DNA from: Rothia amarae
Lineage (GTDB): Bacteria; Actinomycetota; Actinomycetes; Actinomycetales; Micrococcaceae
Assembly (NCBI RefSeq): GCF_014705945.2
Contig: NZ_CP061538.1
Span: 1,736,001-1,800,000, forward strand
Length of the DNA: 64,000 bases
Direction: 5' to 3'
In this document: piece after piece, positions 17,346-25,910 of the stretch
Layout of the letters: every line of letters begins with the position of its first letter
Position numbering within the stretch: the first letter of the stretch is position 1
The notes under the pieces: generated by a model
The model's input: only the letters and a program-made list of their open reading frames with translations
Told to the model about the DNA's origin: nothing
The model's database searches: none
Made by a program: the position numbers and the translations under genes

Positions 17346-18215
17346 TTAGATGCGATCCTTGCGGTCACGAGCATCTACATCGTCGCCTTCAACGCGGATT
17401 TCTTCCTTGCGAACTTCACCCTGTACACGCTCGGTGTCGGTGTGAACGTCCTTTGAAACGTTGACGCGCTCGGTAGCAACGGTGTCTACGGTAACGTTGG
17501 GTCGCTCTTCGTAAGCGGTTACGGTTACGTCCTCTGCGCCTTCCTTGAAGTCGTAGCCAGCGTTGGTGCGTGCCTCTGCTGAGTTAGGATCAATCTTCTC
17601 GCGCTCTACATGGATTTCTTCGCGACGTACGGGAACCTCAACGGTCTCGGTGTCGGTGGTAACAACCTTGCGCAGACGAACACGACCGGTTTCGCGAGCA
17701 GTTGCGGTGTTGGAAACGTTTAGGCGCTCTTCGTGAGCTACAACGTCGCCGTCGCGGCCAGCATGAGCTTCGCGGCGATCCTGGTCTACACCAGCAGCTG
17801 CGTGACGGTCGGTGTGGTCTGCGTGACGGTCACCAGCAACACCTGCTGCGGTGCCTGCGCCTGCTACACCAGCGTGGTTTTCACGACGCTCATTGGTGAT
17901 GCCTGAGTGACCATTGTAGTAGTCGTAGATGCGCTGTTCTTCTTCAGGTGAAAGTTCGCCGTCTTCAGCAATGTTCGGAGCGTCCTTGACGAATTCCTTG
18001 CTGAAAGGAACGGTGATGTCGTCACCGTTGTACTGTGCCTGGTTGACAGGAATGAAGGATTCGTTGGTGCCGAACAGACCGGTGTTTACGGTTACGAAAG
18101 TGGGCTCTGAAGTATCAGCGTCTACGTATACAACGCCGACCTTACCGATTTTCTCGCCGTCCTGTGAAAAGACGGTGGAACGCTTCAGGTTTTCAATAGT
18201 GTTTGCGTTAGTCAT
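17346..18215 (-). CDS. PRC-barrel and DUF2382 (YsnF-type) protein
   Basis: A 289-aa soluble protein. Residues about 5-75 are a PRC-barrel (STVFSQDGEKIGKVGVVYVD). Residues about 105-165 form a low-complexity linker very rich in His, Asp, Arg and Ala. Residues about 168-285 are a DUF2382 domain with its repeated VxVRREEIHVERE and VxKDVHTDTERV units. The family is associated with stress (B. subtilis YsnF) and has no known activity. A short gene cluster with the SDR suggests a common stress response. The His/Asp-rich linker could bind metal ions (inference). Confidence 0.85.
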   Translation of the reverse strand: MTNANTIENLKRSTVFSQDGEKIGKVGVVYVDADTSEPTFVTVNTGLFGTNESFIPVNQAQYNGDDITVPFSKEFVKDAPNIAEDGELSPEEEQRIYDYYNGHSGITNERRENHAGVAGAGTAAGVAGDRHADHTDRHAAAGVDQDRREAHAGRDGDVVAHEERLNVSNTATARETGRVRLRKVVTTDTETVEVPVRREEIHVEREKIDPNSAEARTNAGYDFKEGAEDVTVTAYEERPNVTVDTVATERVNVSKDVHTDTERVQGEVRKEEIRVEGDDVDARDRKDRI

Positions 18216-18431
18216 TGCTTCCTCTTTCTAACTTTGCTTTGATACGGATTTCCGAAGTTCATTCGTTTACAGAACTTCGGTCTGACGCATCGACCAGAAA
18301 TATCATAAGCATGCTCATCATCGTTTTGCAACTCAAACTAAGCGTACTGATAGTAAGTTTCCTGATTTTACGATTTATTACAGGGCTCTCAGCCACCCAA
18401 AACCCTAGTTTTACAAGTTGAAACACCGGAT

Positions 18432-18515
18432 AAATCGAGGTTAAATCCGCTCAACGAATAAATCGAGGTTAAATCCGCTCAACGAATAAATCGAGGTTAA
18501 ATCCGCTCAACGAAT
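18432..18515. repeat. Three perfect 28-bp tandem repeats
   Basis: The unit begins AAATCGAGGTTAAATCCGCT and ends CAACGAAT. It occurs three times without a mismatch (18432, 18460 and 18488), then breaks into AATTCGAA. It lies 12 bp downstream of the GNAT stop, between two genes transcribed away from each other's ends. There are no spacers, so it is a minisatellite-type repeat rather than a CRISPR. Confidence 0.9.
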
Positions 18516-18527
18516 AATTCGAAAAAC

Positions 18528-19508
18528 TTAATCTACGACCACGAAGGAGTTCTCCACCACCGATGCAGCCCCCATCTTTATGAGCTGATCAATCAAGATG
18601 GACAAGTCTTCCATCGACTCGGTGACCTCCACAGTGACGGGATACTGGGCAGCCAGGGGTGAAAGCATCTGCAGGATTGCCTCTCGGGCCTGGGGATAGT
18701 CAAAGTCGTATCCCAGCAGAACTTCGGTAGCCGCATCGTCCTCTACCTCAAATCCCGGCATGTCGTGCTCTAGCGGACGGTAGCTGACGGCAAACGCTTT
18801 GATGTCACCTTTTTTCCCATTTGCTCGCGCCGAGAGAACATCATCTCGTAGAACTAATGCACCGAATGCCTCTGCCTCATCGGAGAGGAAAAGCCTGTTC
18901 ACGCGGCCCAGCGACGTCTGCGCCGGAGGGTCCCACTGATGCGAACGCTGATAGAAATCCCAGACCTTTTGAGTGAGTTCTACAGAGCCGGTAGCTATAT
19001 CTTCAATTGCTTGAGTCATTTCACCCTCCTCGTTCTGGTGGAGGGGTACACCGGGAACAGCCCCAGCCTCTATTCGAACGACGCGCGTGCGCTGAATCTT
19101 CTTGAAACCTTGGGCTAACGCAAATTCAACGGCATCGGATTCCACATCAACTTTTGAGCGAAGCGAGACTACTCCCGAAGGAGAGTCTTGCGCCAGCCTA
19201 CGCAGGCGTTCTAACAGTTCGGTGCCAATCCCGCCCCGGCGATGGTCGGGCGCCACCTCAACATATGCCCATAGATGCTCAGCATGCAGGGACGTTTCAT
19301 AGACAGTTGCAGCGGCAATCGCTACCCCTTTATGCTCAGCAACAAGGGTGCGGCGCCAGGGCGATTCGTCAGAATCCGGAGCGAAAGACGCACGGAAAGT
19401 CGCCGCTGAAGTGCTTTCGGCGTCGGGCCAAATTTGGAGTAGCTCGAGGTCGTCGCCCTCTTGCCAGGGGCGAAAAGTCAAATCATTTTTCATCGGGAGG
19501 GAAATCAT
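18528..19508 (-). CDS. Double-GNAT N-acetyltransferase
   Basis: A 326-aa protein with two GNAT modules, the architecture of mycothiol synthase MshD and related enzymes. The N-terminal module is complete, with the acetyl-CoA-binding motif VAPDHRRGGIGTELLERL (about 87-104). The C-terminal module is less typical. Actinobacteria use many such proteins; MshD identity cannot be claimed from the sequence alone. An internal ATG six codons in (MKNDLTFRPW) is an alternative start. Confidence 0.75.
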   Translation of the reverse strand: MISLPMKNDLTFRPWQEGDDLELLQIWPDAESTSAATFRASFAPDSDESPWRRTLVAEHKGVAIAAATVYETSLHAEHLWAYVEVAPDHRRGGIGTELLERLRRLAQDSPSGVVSLRSKVDVESDAVEFALAQGFKKIQRTRVVRIEAGAVPGVPLHQNEEGEMTQAIEDIATGSVELTQKVWDFYQRSHQWDPPAQTSLGRVNRLFLSDEAEAFGALVLRDDVLSARANGKKGDIKAFAVSYRPLEHDMPGFEVEDDAATEVLLGYDFDYPQAREAILQMLSPLAAQYPVTVEVTESMEDLSILIDQLIKMGAASVVENSFVVVD

Positions 19509-19681
19509 TTCTTAGATGGGTCAAATTCCAATTTCACTCAACTTTAGCGCAGGCAAAACTAAAGCGGAAAGGCTCCATCTGCTGGCTGAGAAGAGGTGGT
19601 TCACCAAGTGTTCATATGCACGTCGGTGCAGTTTAAAGCAATCTTTTGCCAAGGTATCTGAGAGTTCCGTAGGGTAAGAAT

Positions 19682-20308
19682 ATGACTATTGCAGATATGT
19701 TCTTATCCAAGCCCACGCTCGCTGGTTCTCTAGTAGAGCTTCGCCCCTTTAACGATGAAGCAACTTCCGCGATGGTCGAGATCTTGAAAGATCCTGAGGT
19801 ACTGGTTAAGACGGGATCAGTACACACCATGGAGCAAACAGAAGAAGAGCACAGCTTCTCAGAAGCTCAACACTGGTATGAAACACGAAACCAGCAGAAG
19901 AACCGTCTCGATTTAGCGATTTTTTGCAAAGACACCCAGCAGTATGTGGGTGAAGTAGTTTTTAACGAATACGACCCTCGCAACAAATCCGTCAATTACC
20001 GTATTGCAATTGGCGAGGGTGGCCGCGGTCGCGGTTTGGGAACCGAAGCCACCCGTCTCATGGTGGACTACGGTTTCGAGAAACTCGGTCTCAACCGTAT
20101 TTCTTTGGAAGTCTACGATTTCAATAAGCGTGCGCGATACGTCTACTCCTCCTGTGGTTTTGTGACCGAGGGGCGACTGCGCGAAACACTCTATTACAAC
20201 GGCACCTTTCATGATTCGATTATCAAATCAATTCTTCGCAAAGATTGGGAGAGCTTGAAAAATCCAGACATGATCAGTGCACCTACCCTCGCCACCGTCT
20301 CGATCTGA
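19682..20308 (+). CDS. GNAT acetyltransferase, RimJ/RimL type
   Basis: A 208-aa acetyltransferase. It shows LVELRPFNDEATSAMVEI at the N-terminus, YRIAIGEGGRGRGLGTEATR as the acetyl-CoA motif, and NRISLEVYDFNKRARYVYSS as the C-terminal strand/helix. The RimJ/RimL family acetylates protein N-termini or small molecules such as polyamines. Nothing nearby indicates the substrate. A bidirectional terminator separates it from the convergent glyS gene. Confidence 0.85.
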   Translation: MTIADMFLSKPTLAGSLVELRPFNDEATSAMVEILKDPEVLVKTGSVHTMEQTEEEHSFSEAQHWYETRNQQKNRLDLAIFCKDTQQYVGEVVFNEYDPRNKSVNYRIAIGEGGRGRGLGTEATRLMVDYGFEKLGLNRISLEVYDFNKRARYVYSSCGFVTEGRLRETLYYNGTFHDSIIKSILRKDWESLKNPDMISAPTLATVSI

Positions 20309-20338
20309 TTTTTTCTGTCCCCCTGCTTCATTGTAAAA

Positions 20339-20376
20339 ATGCCCCCATGCCGAGTTAGTTCTCAGCACGGGGGCAT
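20339..20376. terminator. Bidirectional terminator between GNAT and glyS
   Basis: A stem pairing ATGCCCCCATGC with GCACGGGGGCAT, flanked by A- and T-rich ends, lies between two convergent genes and can serve both. Confidence 0.8.
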
Positions 20377-20393
20377 TTCTATAAAGACGGCTA

Positions 20394-21776
20394 CTAGCCT
20401 ACAAGTTTAGATGCGAGATAGCTCTTGACCTGATCTAGTGCAACGCGCTCCTGGTTCATGGTGTCGCGTTCACGAATCGTCACTGCCTGGTCTTCGAGAG
20501 TATCGAAGTCAACGGTGATGCAGAATGGAGTACCGATTTCGTCCTGACGGCGGTAGCGGCGTCCGATAGCTCCCGACGTATCGTAGTCAATATTCCAGTT
20601 CTTACGCAGTTCAGCCGCCAGCTTCTCTGCGGTCGGTGTCAGCTCTTCTTTCTTAGACAGAGGAAGAACTGCGGCCTTGACCGGTGCCAAGCGGGGATCA
20701 AGCTTGAGCACGGTGCGCTTATCAACGCCGCCCTTAGTGTTGGGGGCTTCGTCCTCAACATAGGAATCAACCAAGAACGCCATCATCGCGCGGGTCAGCC
20801 CGAAGGACGGTTCAATCACGTAAGGAACGTAGCGTTCACCGGTTCCCTGGTCGAAATATTCCAGCTTAGCGTTGGAATGCTCGTTGTGGACGCCGAGGTC
20901 GTAATTGGTGCGGTTAGCAACACCCATCAACTCGCCCCAGGCGTTGCCCTGGAAACCGAAGTTGTATTCGAGGTCGATAGTGCCATCGGAGTAATGCGCG
21001 CGTTCGTCCTCAGGTACATCAAACTTACGCATGTTGTCGGGGTTAATGCCCAGGTCAACAAACCAGTTCCAGCAATCCTCAACCCAGGTATCGAAGTGCT
21101 GCTGAGCGTCGTCGGGGTGAACGAAGTACTCGATCTCCATCTGCTCAAATTCGCGGGTGCGGAAAATGAAGTTACCGGGAGTGATTTCGTTACGGAACGC
21201 CTTACCAATCTGCCCAATACCAAAAGGAGGGCGCTTGCGAGCAGCAGTGACGACGTTGTTGAAGTTCACGAAAATACCCTGAGCGGTTTCAGGACGCAGG
21301 TAGTGCAGCCCCTCTTCATTATCAACAGGACCCAGGTAGGTTTTCATCAAACCGGAGAAGTTCTGAGGCTCAGTCCACTGACCCTTATTACCGCACTTGG
21401 GGCAGTTAATATCTGCCATACCATTTTCAGGAGCCTTGCCGTGCTTATCTTCAAAAGCCTCCAGCAAGTGATCCTGGCGAAGACGGGTGTGGCAGGAGAG
21501 GCACTCCACCAACGGATCGGTGAAAGTCGCTACGTGGCCGGATGCCTCCCACACTGCGCGGGGAAGAATAACCGATGAGTCAAGACCCACCATGTCCTCA
21601 CGTCCGCGCACGAAAGTCTTCCACCATTCGTTACGAATGTTCTCTTTCAGTTCCACGCCGAGAGGGCCGTAGTCCCATGCTGAGCGGGTACCACCGTAAA
21701 TCTCACCTGCCTGGAAAACAAACCCGCGGCGCTTAGCCAGGGTGATGACGTTATCAAGGGTGGATTTAGCTGCCAT
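20394..21776 (-). CDS. glyS: Glycyl-tRNA synthetase (dimeric type)
   Basis: A 460-aa class II aminoacyl-tRNA synthetase of the alpha2 (GlyQS) type used by actinobacteria. The N-terminus is [18 protein letters not shown]. Motif 2 appears as [20 protein letters not shown] and motif 3 near [13 protein letters not shown]. The cysteines in [10 protein letters not shown] and NCPKCGNKG suggest a zinc site in the insertion. The anticodon-binding domain is at the C-terminus. No T-box was seen in the short upstream region. Confidence 0.95.
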   Translation of the reverse strand: MAAKSTLDNVITLAKRRGFVFQAGEIYGGTRSAWDYGPLGVELKENIRNEWWKTFVRGREDMVGLDSSVILPRAVWEASGHVATFTDPLVECLSCHTRLRQDHLLEAFEDKHGKAPENGMADINCPKCGNKGQWTEPQNFSGLMKTYLGPVDNEEGLHYLRPETAQGIFVNFNNVVTAARKRPPFGIGQIGKAFRNEITPGNFIFRTREFEQMEIEYFVHPDDAQQHFDTWVEDCWNWFVDLGINPDNMRKFDVPEDERAHYSDGTIDLEYNFGFQGNAWGELMGVANRTNYDLGVHNEHSNAKLEYFDQGTGERYVPYVIEPSFGLTRAMMAFLVDSYVEDEAPNTKGGVDKRTVLKLDPRLAPVKAAVLPLSKKEELTPTAEKLAAELRKNWNIDYDTSGAIGRRYRRQDEIGTPFCITVDFDTLEDQAVTIRERDTMNQERVALDQVKSYLASKLVG

Positions 21777-21884
21777 GCTTTACTCCTAGTACTCCGCCGC
21801 TGGATACGACGTGCAGGGGTTGGATAAATGTCTTGCGCGCTCTTGCGCTACTTCCAGCCTAACAGTTAGCTCACACCCGATAGA

Positions 21885-22118
21885 ATGAGCGGCATGAATG
21901 AAATTGAAGAAGTATTGATTCGGGACGACATGATTCGCTTAGGCCAGTTCATCAAACTGGCAAATCTAGTCGAAGACGGCGCACAGGCACGCGAAGTCAT
22001 TCAAAATGGTCTCGTGAAAGTTAACGGCGACATTGAAGAAGCACGCGGAAAGCAGCTACACGACGGCGACGTCGTCGAACTCAACGGATTCGCTGCACGG
22101 GTGACCGTAGAAAACTAA
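21885..22118 (+). CDS. S4-domain RNA-binding protein
   Basis: A 77-aa protein consisting of a single S4 RNA-binding fold (IRLGQFIKLANLVEDGAQAR, VIQNGLVKVNG, DGDVVELNG). It belongs to the YbcJ/YaaA-like stand-alone S4 group. Relatives bind structured RNA such as the ribosome; the role is not established. ATG 21885 and ATG 21894 are both possible starts. It is convergent with the esterase gene through a bidirectional terminator. Confidence 0.8.
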   Translation: MSGMNEIEEVLIRDDMIRLGQFIKLANLVEDGAQAREVIQNGLVKVNGDIEEARGKQLHDGDVVELNGFAARVTVEN

Positions 22119-22132
22119 GATGTTCTACCCCA

Positions 22133-22163
22133 AAGTCCGCCAAGCACTCCTCTTGGCGGACTT
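22133..22163. terminator. Bidirectional terminator
   Basis: A perfect 12-bp stem (AAGTCCGCCAAG / CTTGGCGGACTT) with a 7-nt loop lies between the S4 gene and the convergent esterase gene. Confidence 0.85.
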
Positions 22164-22171
22164 CTAAAATA

Positions 22172-22843
22172 TTAGAGAATATGTTTCTGCATAAAGCGGG
22201 CGATATCTCGTACTTCTTCAGGGTTAATAGAGTGGGGCAATCCCTGGTAGACGTGCAACTCCACCTGTGCGTTCTCTTTGAGCCAGTTCGTTGCAAAGTC
22301 CACACGTTCGGGGGAAATAACGGTATCGGCGTCTCCACGACCGTAGAAAACTGGCATGTTCTTCGCCTTAAACTCAGCATCCTTGAAATAGTCTTCACCG
22401 TCAGGAATCACGAACCCACTGCAACCAATGACTGCATGGACGAGGTCTGGACGACGGCGCGCCACCGACGTCGCCATTGCCATGCCCTGCGAGAACCCCA
22501 TCAGGGTCACTGCCTCATAACCTGTAGTTTCCTGTTCTAGAAAATCAATCACGTAGTCGGTCGCAAGTTCCACCGCACGTTGATTCGATTCCAGCGTGTT
22601 CGTTAGCGGATACCACTGGTAGCCAAAAGCAGCGCCGGGGATGATTGCGGTGTCCCCTACCTCGGACAGCGGCGTACCCACAGGTTGAGGCGCACGCAGA
22701 CCGGCGTAGGTCACTGACCCGCCGAGCATTTCACCAATCTGCAGGAGGTCACGCTCGTTGGAACCATACCCGTGAAGCATGAGAATCAGGTGAGTACCTT
22801 CGCGCTCTTCAGGACGGTTGGAGTATTCAATAACGAAATTCAT
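22172..22843 (-). CDS. Alpha/beta-hydrolase, YpfH/carboxylesterase type
   Basis: A 223-aa serine hydrolase of the phospholipase/carboxylesterase group. The nucleophile is the serine in MGFSQGMAMA. The aspartate in YGRGDADTVISPERV and the histidine in GLPHSINPEE complete the triad. The N-terminus (LILMLHGYGSNERDLLQIG) holds the oxyanion loop. It begins 15 bases after the metX stop, so it is probably the third gene of the SAM-IV-controlled methionine operon. A direct role in methionine synthesis is not known. Confidence 0.85.
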   Translation of the reverse strand: MNFVIEYSNRPEEREGTHLILMLHGYGSNERDLLQIGEMLGGSVTYAGLRAPQPVGTPLSEVGDTAIIPGAAFGYQWYPLTNTLESNQRAVELATDYVIDFLEQETTGYEAVTLMGFSQGMAMATSVARRRPDLVHAVIGCSGFVIPDGEDYFKDAEFKAKNMPVFYGRGDADTVISPERVDFATNWLKENAQVELHVYQGLPHSINPEEVRDIARFMQKHIL

Positions 22844-22858
22844 GCTCGCCAGCTTACC

Positions 22859-24022
22859 TTAGAAGGTACGGCGTAAGACCCGTTCGATCTGATCGGTTTC
22901 AATCAGAAACCCGTCATGCCCCGACGGCGAAAGAATCGCCGTAGCTTCCCCCGGCTGAGGTAGCGAGGCTGCCATGACGATAGATTCCGAGGGATAAAAG
23001 AGACGATCCGAATCAACGTAGGCGATATTCCATTCACAAGTTGACGCTGCCAAAGCAGTGGTCAGGGAGCCCCGTCCGCGTGTGATGTCGTGGCTGATTA
23101 GCGCATTATTAATCGCCAAATAGCTATTGGCATCGAAGCGGTCCGCAAGTTTTTTCGCATGATAATCCAAATAGGATTCAACAGCGTAGCGTCCCCGCTC
23201 CCCTGCCTGACATTTTTGCAGTGGTCGCTCCCCACGCTGGGCCACTCGGCCAAATCTAAAATGGAGTTCAGGGGCTGAACGATAGGTGGTGTGCGCGATG
23301 CGCCGAGCAAGACCTAAGCCACCTTCAGGGGGTAATCCATCGTAATAGTCTCCGCCGGCAAAATTCGGGTCCAGGGAAATCGCGAGGTTTTGTGACTGTG
23401 CCCAAGCAATCTGATCGGCTGTAGCAGAGGGACCTGACGCAATGACGACACAGTGCTCTACCCTGTGCGGGTAAGTGAGTGCCCACTCCATAGCGCGAGC
23501 GCCGCCTAACGAACCGCCTACTACGGCGTAGAAAGTTTCTATCCCCAGGGCATCCGCCAGATGCGCTTCAGCATGGACAGTATCTCGAATTGTTACCAGA
23601 GGAAACCTCGATCCCCACGGCTTTCGCGATGAATCAATAGATTCAGGGGTAGGTGATGACGGCCCCGTAGAGCCGTAGCAACCGCCCAGAATATTGGGAG
23701 CTAGAACAAAGTATTTTTCAGTATCAATCACGCAACCGGGGCCCACGATCCCCTCCCACCAGCCCGCCGCTTGGGCGGGGCTGGTGGTATGGGAATCCTC
23801 GGTTATGTTCGCCCGGGAAACATGTGTATCGCCGGTGAGCGCGTGCAAAATGAGAACAGCATTATCGCGGTGTTCATTGAGCTCCCCCCAGGTTTCAAAC
23901 GCCAGAGTGACCTGGGGAATGATCTCTAAGGATTCTAAGGTGAGGCTGCCAATTTCACACGTTTGAACTAGCCCGTTCTGCGGTGTTTTCACCTGCTGCG
24001 GTTGGGTGGGGGCAATCGTCAA
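22859..24022 (-). CDS. metX: Homoserine O-acetyltransferase
   Basis: A 387-aa alpha/beta-hydrolase-fold enzyme that acetylates homoserine with acetyl-CoA, the first committed step of methionine synthesis. It shows LILHALTGDTHV, GPGCVIDTEKYF, the nucleophile elbow VVGGSLGGARAMEWA, and the C-terminal catalytic His in SPSGHDGFLIE. It follows metY by 60 bp on the same strand and shares its SAM-IV riboswitch. Confidence 0.95.
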   Translation of the reverse strand: MTIAPTQPQQVKTPQNGLVQTCEIGSLTLESLEIIPQVTLAFETWGELNEHRDNAVLILHALTGDTHVSRANITEDSHTTSPAQAAGWWEGIVGPGCVIDTEKYFVLAPNILGGCYGSTGPSSPTPESIDSSRKPWGSRFPLVTIRDTVHAEAHLADALGIETFYAVVGGSLGGARAMEWALTYPHRVEHCVVIASGPSATADQIAWAQSQNLAISLDPNFAGGDYYDGLPPEGGLGLARRIAHTTYRSAPELHFRFGRVAQRGERPLQKCQAGERGRYAVESYLDYHAKKLADRFDANSYLAINNALISHDITRGRGSLTTALAASTCEWNIAYVDSDRLFYPSESIVMAASLPQPGEATAILSPSGHDGFLIETDQIERVLRRTF

Positions 24023-24082
24023 GACGTTCTCTCCTTCGAAAACTCACGGCGCGCGATAACGCCGGTCAGCGCACACATACTT

Positions 24083-25432
24083 TTAGGCTACGGCGGAGAA
24101 TCCCAATTCCAGGTCCGCCAAGATATCGTCAATATTTTCGATACCTACAGAGAGGCGCACGAAAGCGGGATTGATTCCCAATGCTTCGAGTTCTTCTACG
24201 CTGGACTGGGAATGAGTGGTCGATGCCGGGTGAACCGCCAGCGAACGCACGTCGCCTATATTCACCAACAGCGAGTGGAGTTGGAGCGCATCTACGAACT
24301 TCTGCGCTTTTGCTGAATCAGCATTCTTGAGAGTGAACCCGAGGACGGCGCCGGGGCCACGGGGAATGTACTTCTGCTTGAGCTCGTAGTAGGGCGATGA
24401 TTCTAGCCCCGCCCACTGCACCGATTCCACGGCGTCGTGATTTTCGAGGAATTGCGCTACCTTAGTGGCGTTTTCTATATGGCGTTCGACGCGTAACGAA
24501 AGAGTTTCAAGCCCAATTGCTATGTTGAACGCGTTAAAAGGAGATATAGACTGCCCCAAATCGCGGAGCAACCCTACGCGCGCTTTGAGAATGTAAGAGA
24601 GATTGACGCCGAATGCGCCGTTCTTACCTAAATCGCGGGCGTAGACCAGCCCGTGGTAACCCTCATCTGGTGTGTTGAAGAGGGGGAATTTCTCGGGGTC
24701 TTTCCCAAAGTCGAAATTACCCGAATCTACGATGGCTCCTCCCACCGATGTTCCGTGTCCGCCAAGGTATTTGGTGGCGGAATGTACCACGATGTCTGCG
24801 CCAAATTTGAAAGGGTTTAAGAGGAAAGGGGTAGGGATGGTGTTATCGACAATAAGAGGTACGCCTGCCTCGTGGGCGACCTCTGCAATCGGCTCGATAT
24901 CAAAGACATCGCCCCGAGGGTTAGGCAGCGTTTCGCCAAAGAACGCCTTGGTGTTGGGGCGCACCGCGTTCTTCCAGTCCTCGATATTGAGAGGATCAGC
25001 GACGAACGTAGTTTCGATACCTAAATTAGCCAGGGTGTATTTGAGCAGGTTAAAGGATCCGCCGTAAAGAGAAGGGGACGCGACGATATGGTCGCCTGCT
25101 CCTGCCACGTTCAAGATAGCGTTCGTCGTTGCCGCTTGACCCGAAGAAAGTAAAAGTGCTCCTACGCCACCTTCCAAAGCGGCGATTCGGTTTTCGACTG
25201 CCTCTTGAGTGGGGTTGTTAATGCGGGTATAGATGGGCCCCAGTTCTGCCAGGGCAAAGCGATTAGCCGCCTGCTCTGAATTCTTGAAGACGAACGAGGT
25301 GGATTGGTAAATCGGTAGGGCACGGGCGCCGGTTGCCGAATCAGGTTCTTGTCCTGCGTGAATTTGTTTCGTTTCGAATTTCCATCCTTCAGGCTGCGAA
25401 GGAGTGGGTATGGCGTTCTGTTCGTTAGTCAT
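24083..25432 (-). CDS. metY: O-acetylhomoserine sulfhydrylase
   Basis: A 449-aa PLP enzyme that converts O-acetylhomoserine and sulfide to homocysteine. The PLP lysine lies in VVHSATKYLGGHGTSVGG. The N-terminus WKFETKQIHAGQEPD and the C-terminal LSVGIENIDDILADLE are typical. The ATG at 25432 with TTTGGAG upstream is chosen; the longer open frame to 25564 runs into the riboswitch and is not coding. It is the first gene of the operon metY-metX-esterase. Confidence 0.95.
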   Translation of the reverse strand: MTNEQNAIPTPSQPEGWKFETKQIHAGQEPDSATGARALPIYQSTSFVFKNSEQAANRFALAELGPIYTRINNPTQEAVENRIAALEGGVGALLLSSGQAATTNAILNVAGAGDHIVASPSLYGGSFNLLKYTLANLGIETTFVADPLNIEDWKNAVRPNTKAFFGETLPNPRGDVFDIEPIAEVAHEAGVPLIVDNTIPTPFLLNPFKFGADIVVHSATKYLGGHGTSVGGAIVDSGNFDFGKDPEKFPLFNTPDEGYHGLVYARDLGKNGAFGVNLSYILKARVGLLRDLGQSISPFNAFNIAIGLETLSLRVERHIENATKVAQFLENHDAVESVQWAGLESSPYYELKQKYIPRGPGAVLGFTLKNADSAKAQKFVDALQLHSLLVNIGDVRSLAVHPASTTHSQSSVEELEALGINPAFVRLSVGIENIDDILADLELGFSAVA

Positions 25433-25546
25433 GCTTGCTCCAAATAGGTTGTAGACGTTGGAACCGCATGCCAAATCTTTAGGGTGTCTAGTGATCGCAA
25501 CAAAGATTATTGATGGTAGGTATGTCCCCAAAGAAGATGGGGCATC

Positions 25547-25663
25547 GGTCCCGCGCTTGCACACCCCGCCGGTGAGGTGTACCCGGTCATCACCCAGGGC
25601 ACCCCACCGCGAGAGGAGGGTTGCCGACCAGTAAGCTGGGGCTTAACACTGGTTCTCTTGACC
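25547..25663 (-). promoter_or_regulatory. SAM-IV riboswitch upstream of metY
   Basis: On the minus strand the RNA reads GGTCAAGAG, then AAGCCCC, CTGGTCGGCAACCCTCC, CGCGGTGGGGTGCC and GGGTGATGACC. This matches the SAM-IV aptamer core used by actinobacteria, with P1 closed by GGTCA/TGACC. The ACACC/GGTGT hairpin and GCAAGCGCGGGACC follow, as expected for the 3' pseudoknot part. A GCCCCA/TGGGG hairpin further downstream may be part of the expression platform. It would switch off metY-metX when S-adenosylmethionine is plentiful. Confidence 0.9.
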
Positions 25664-25910
25664 TGCTTTCATGCTAGCCAAAGGAGGCTAGGGAGGGTCA
25701 AGGAGGGCAGAGTTTTATGTCGAACATTTCTGACCCTCAGAATTTCGGCGTCATATTTTGTCATAGAGTTAACATTCGCGGTGCCAAAAACATGTATTTG
25801 CTCAAAGCACGCCGATGCTCTAGAACCGAACTATTTGAATAGCGTCTAAAATGGGGATATAGCCATGAACACCCAACATGGGGTTGCATCACAACTAGAG
25901 GGGACTTCTT

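Noticed and set aside
18432-18515. CRISPR array
   Set aside because: The 28-bp units are directly adjacent with no spacers, and no cas genes are in the window.
21777-21884. T-box riboswitch before glyS
   Set aside because: The 108-bp gap is too short and lacks the T-box sequence and terminator pair.
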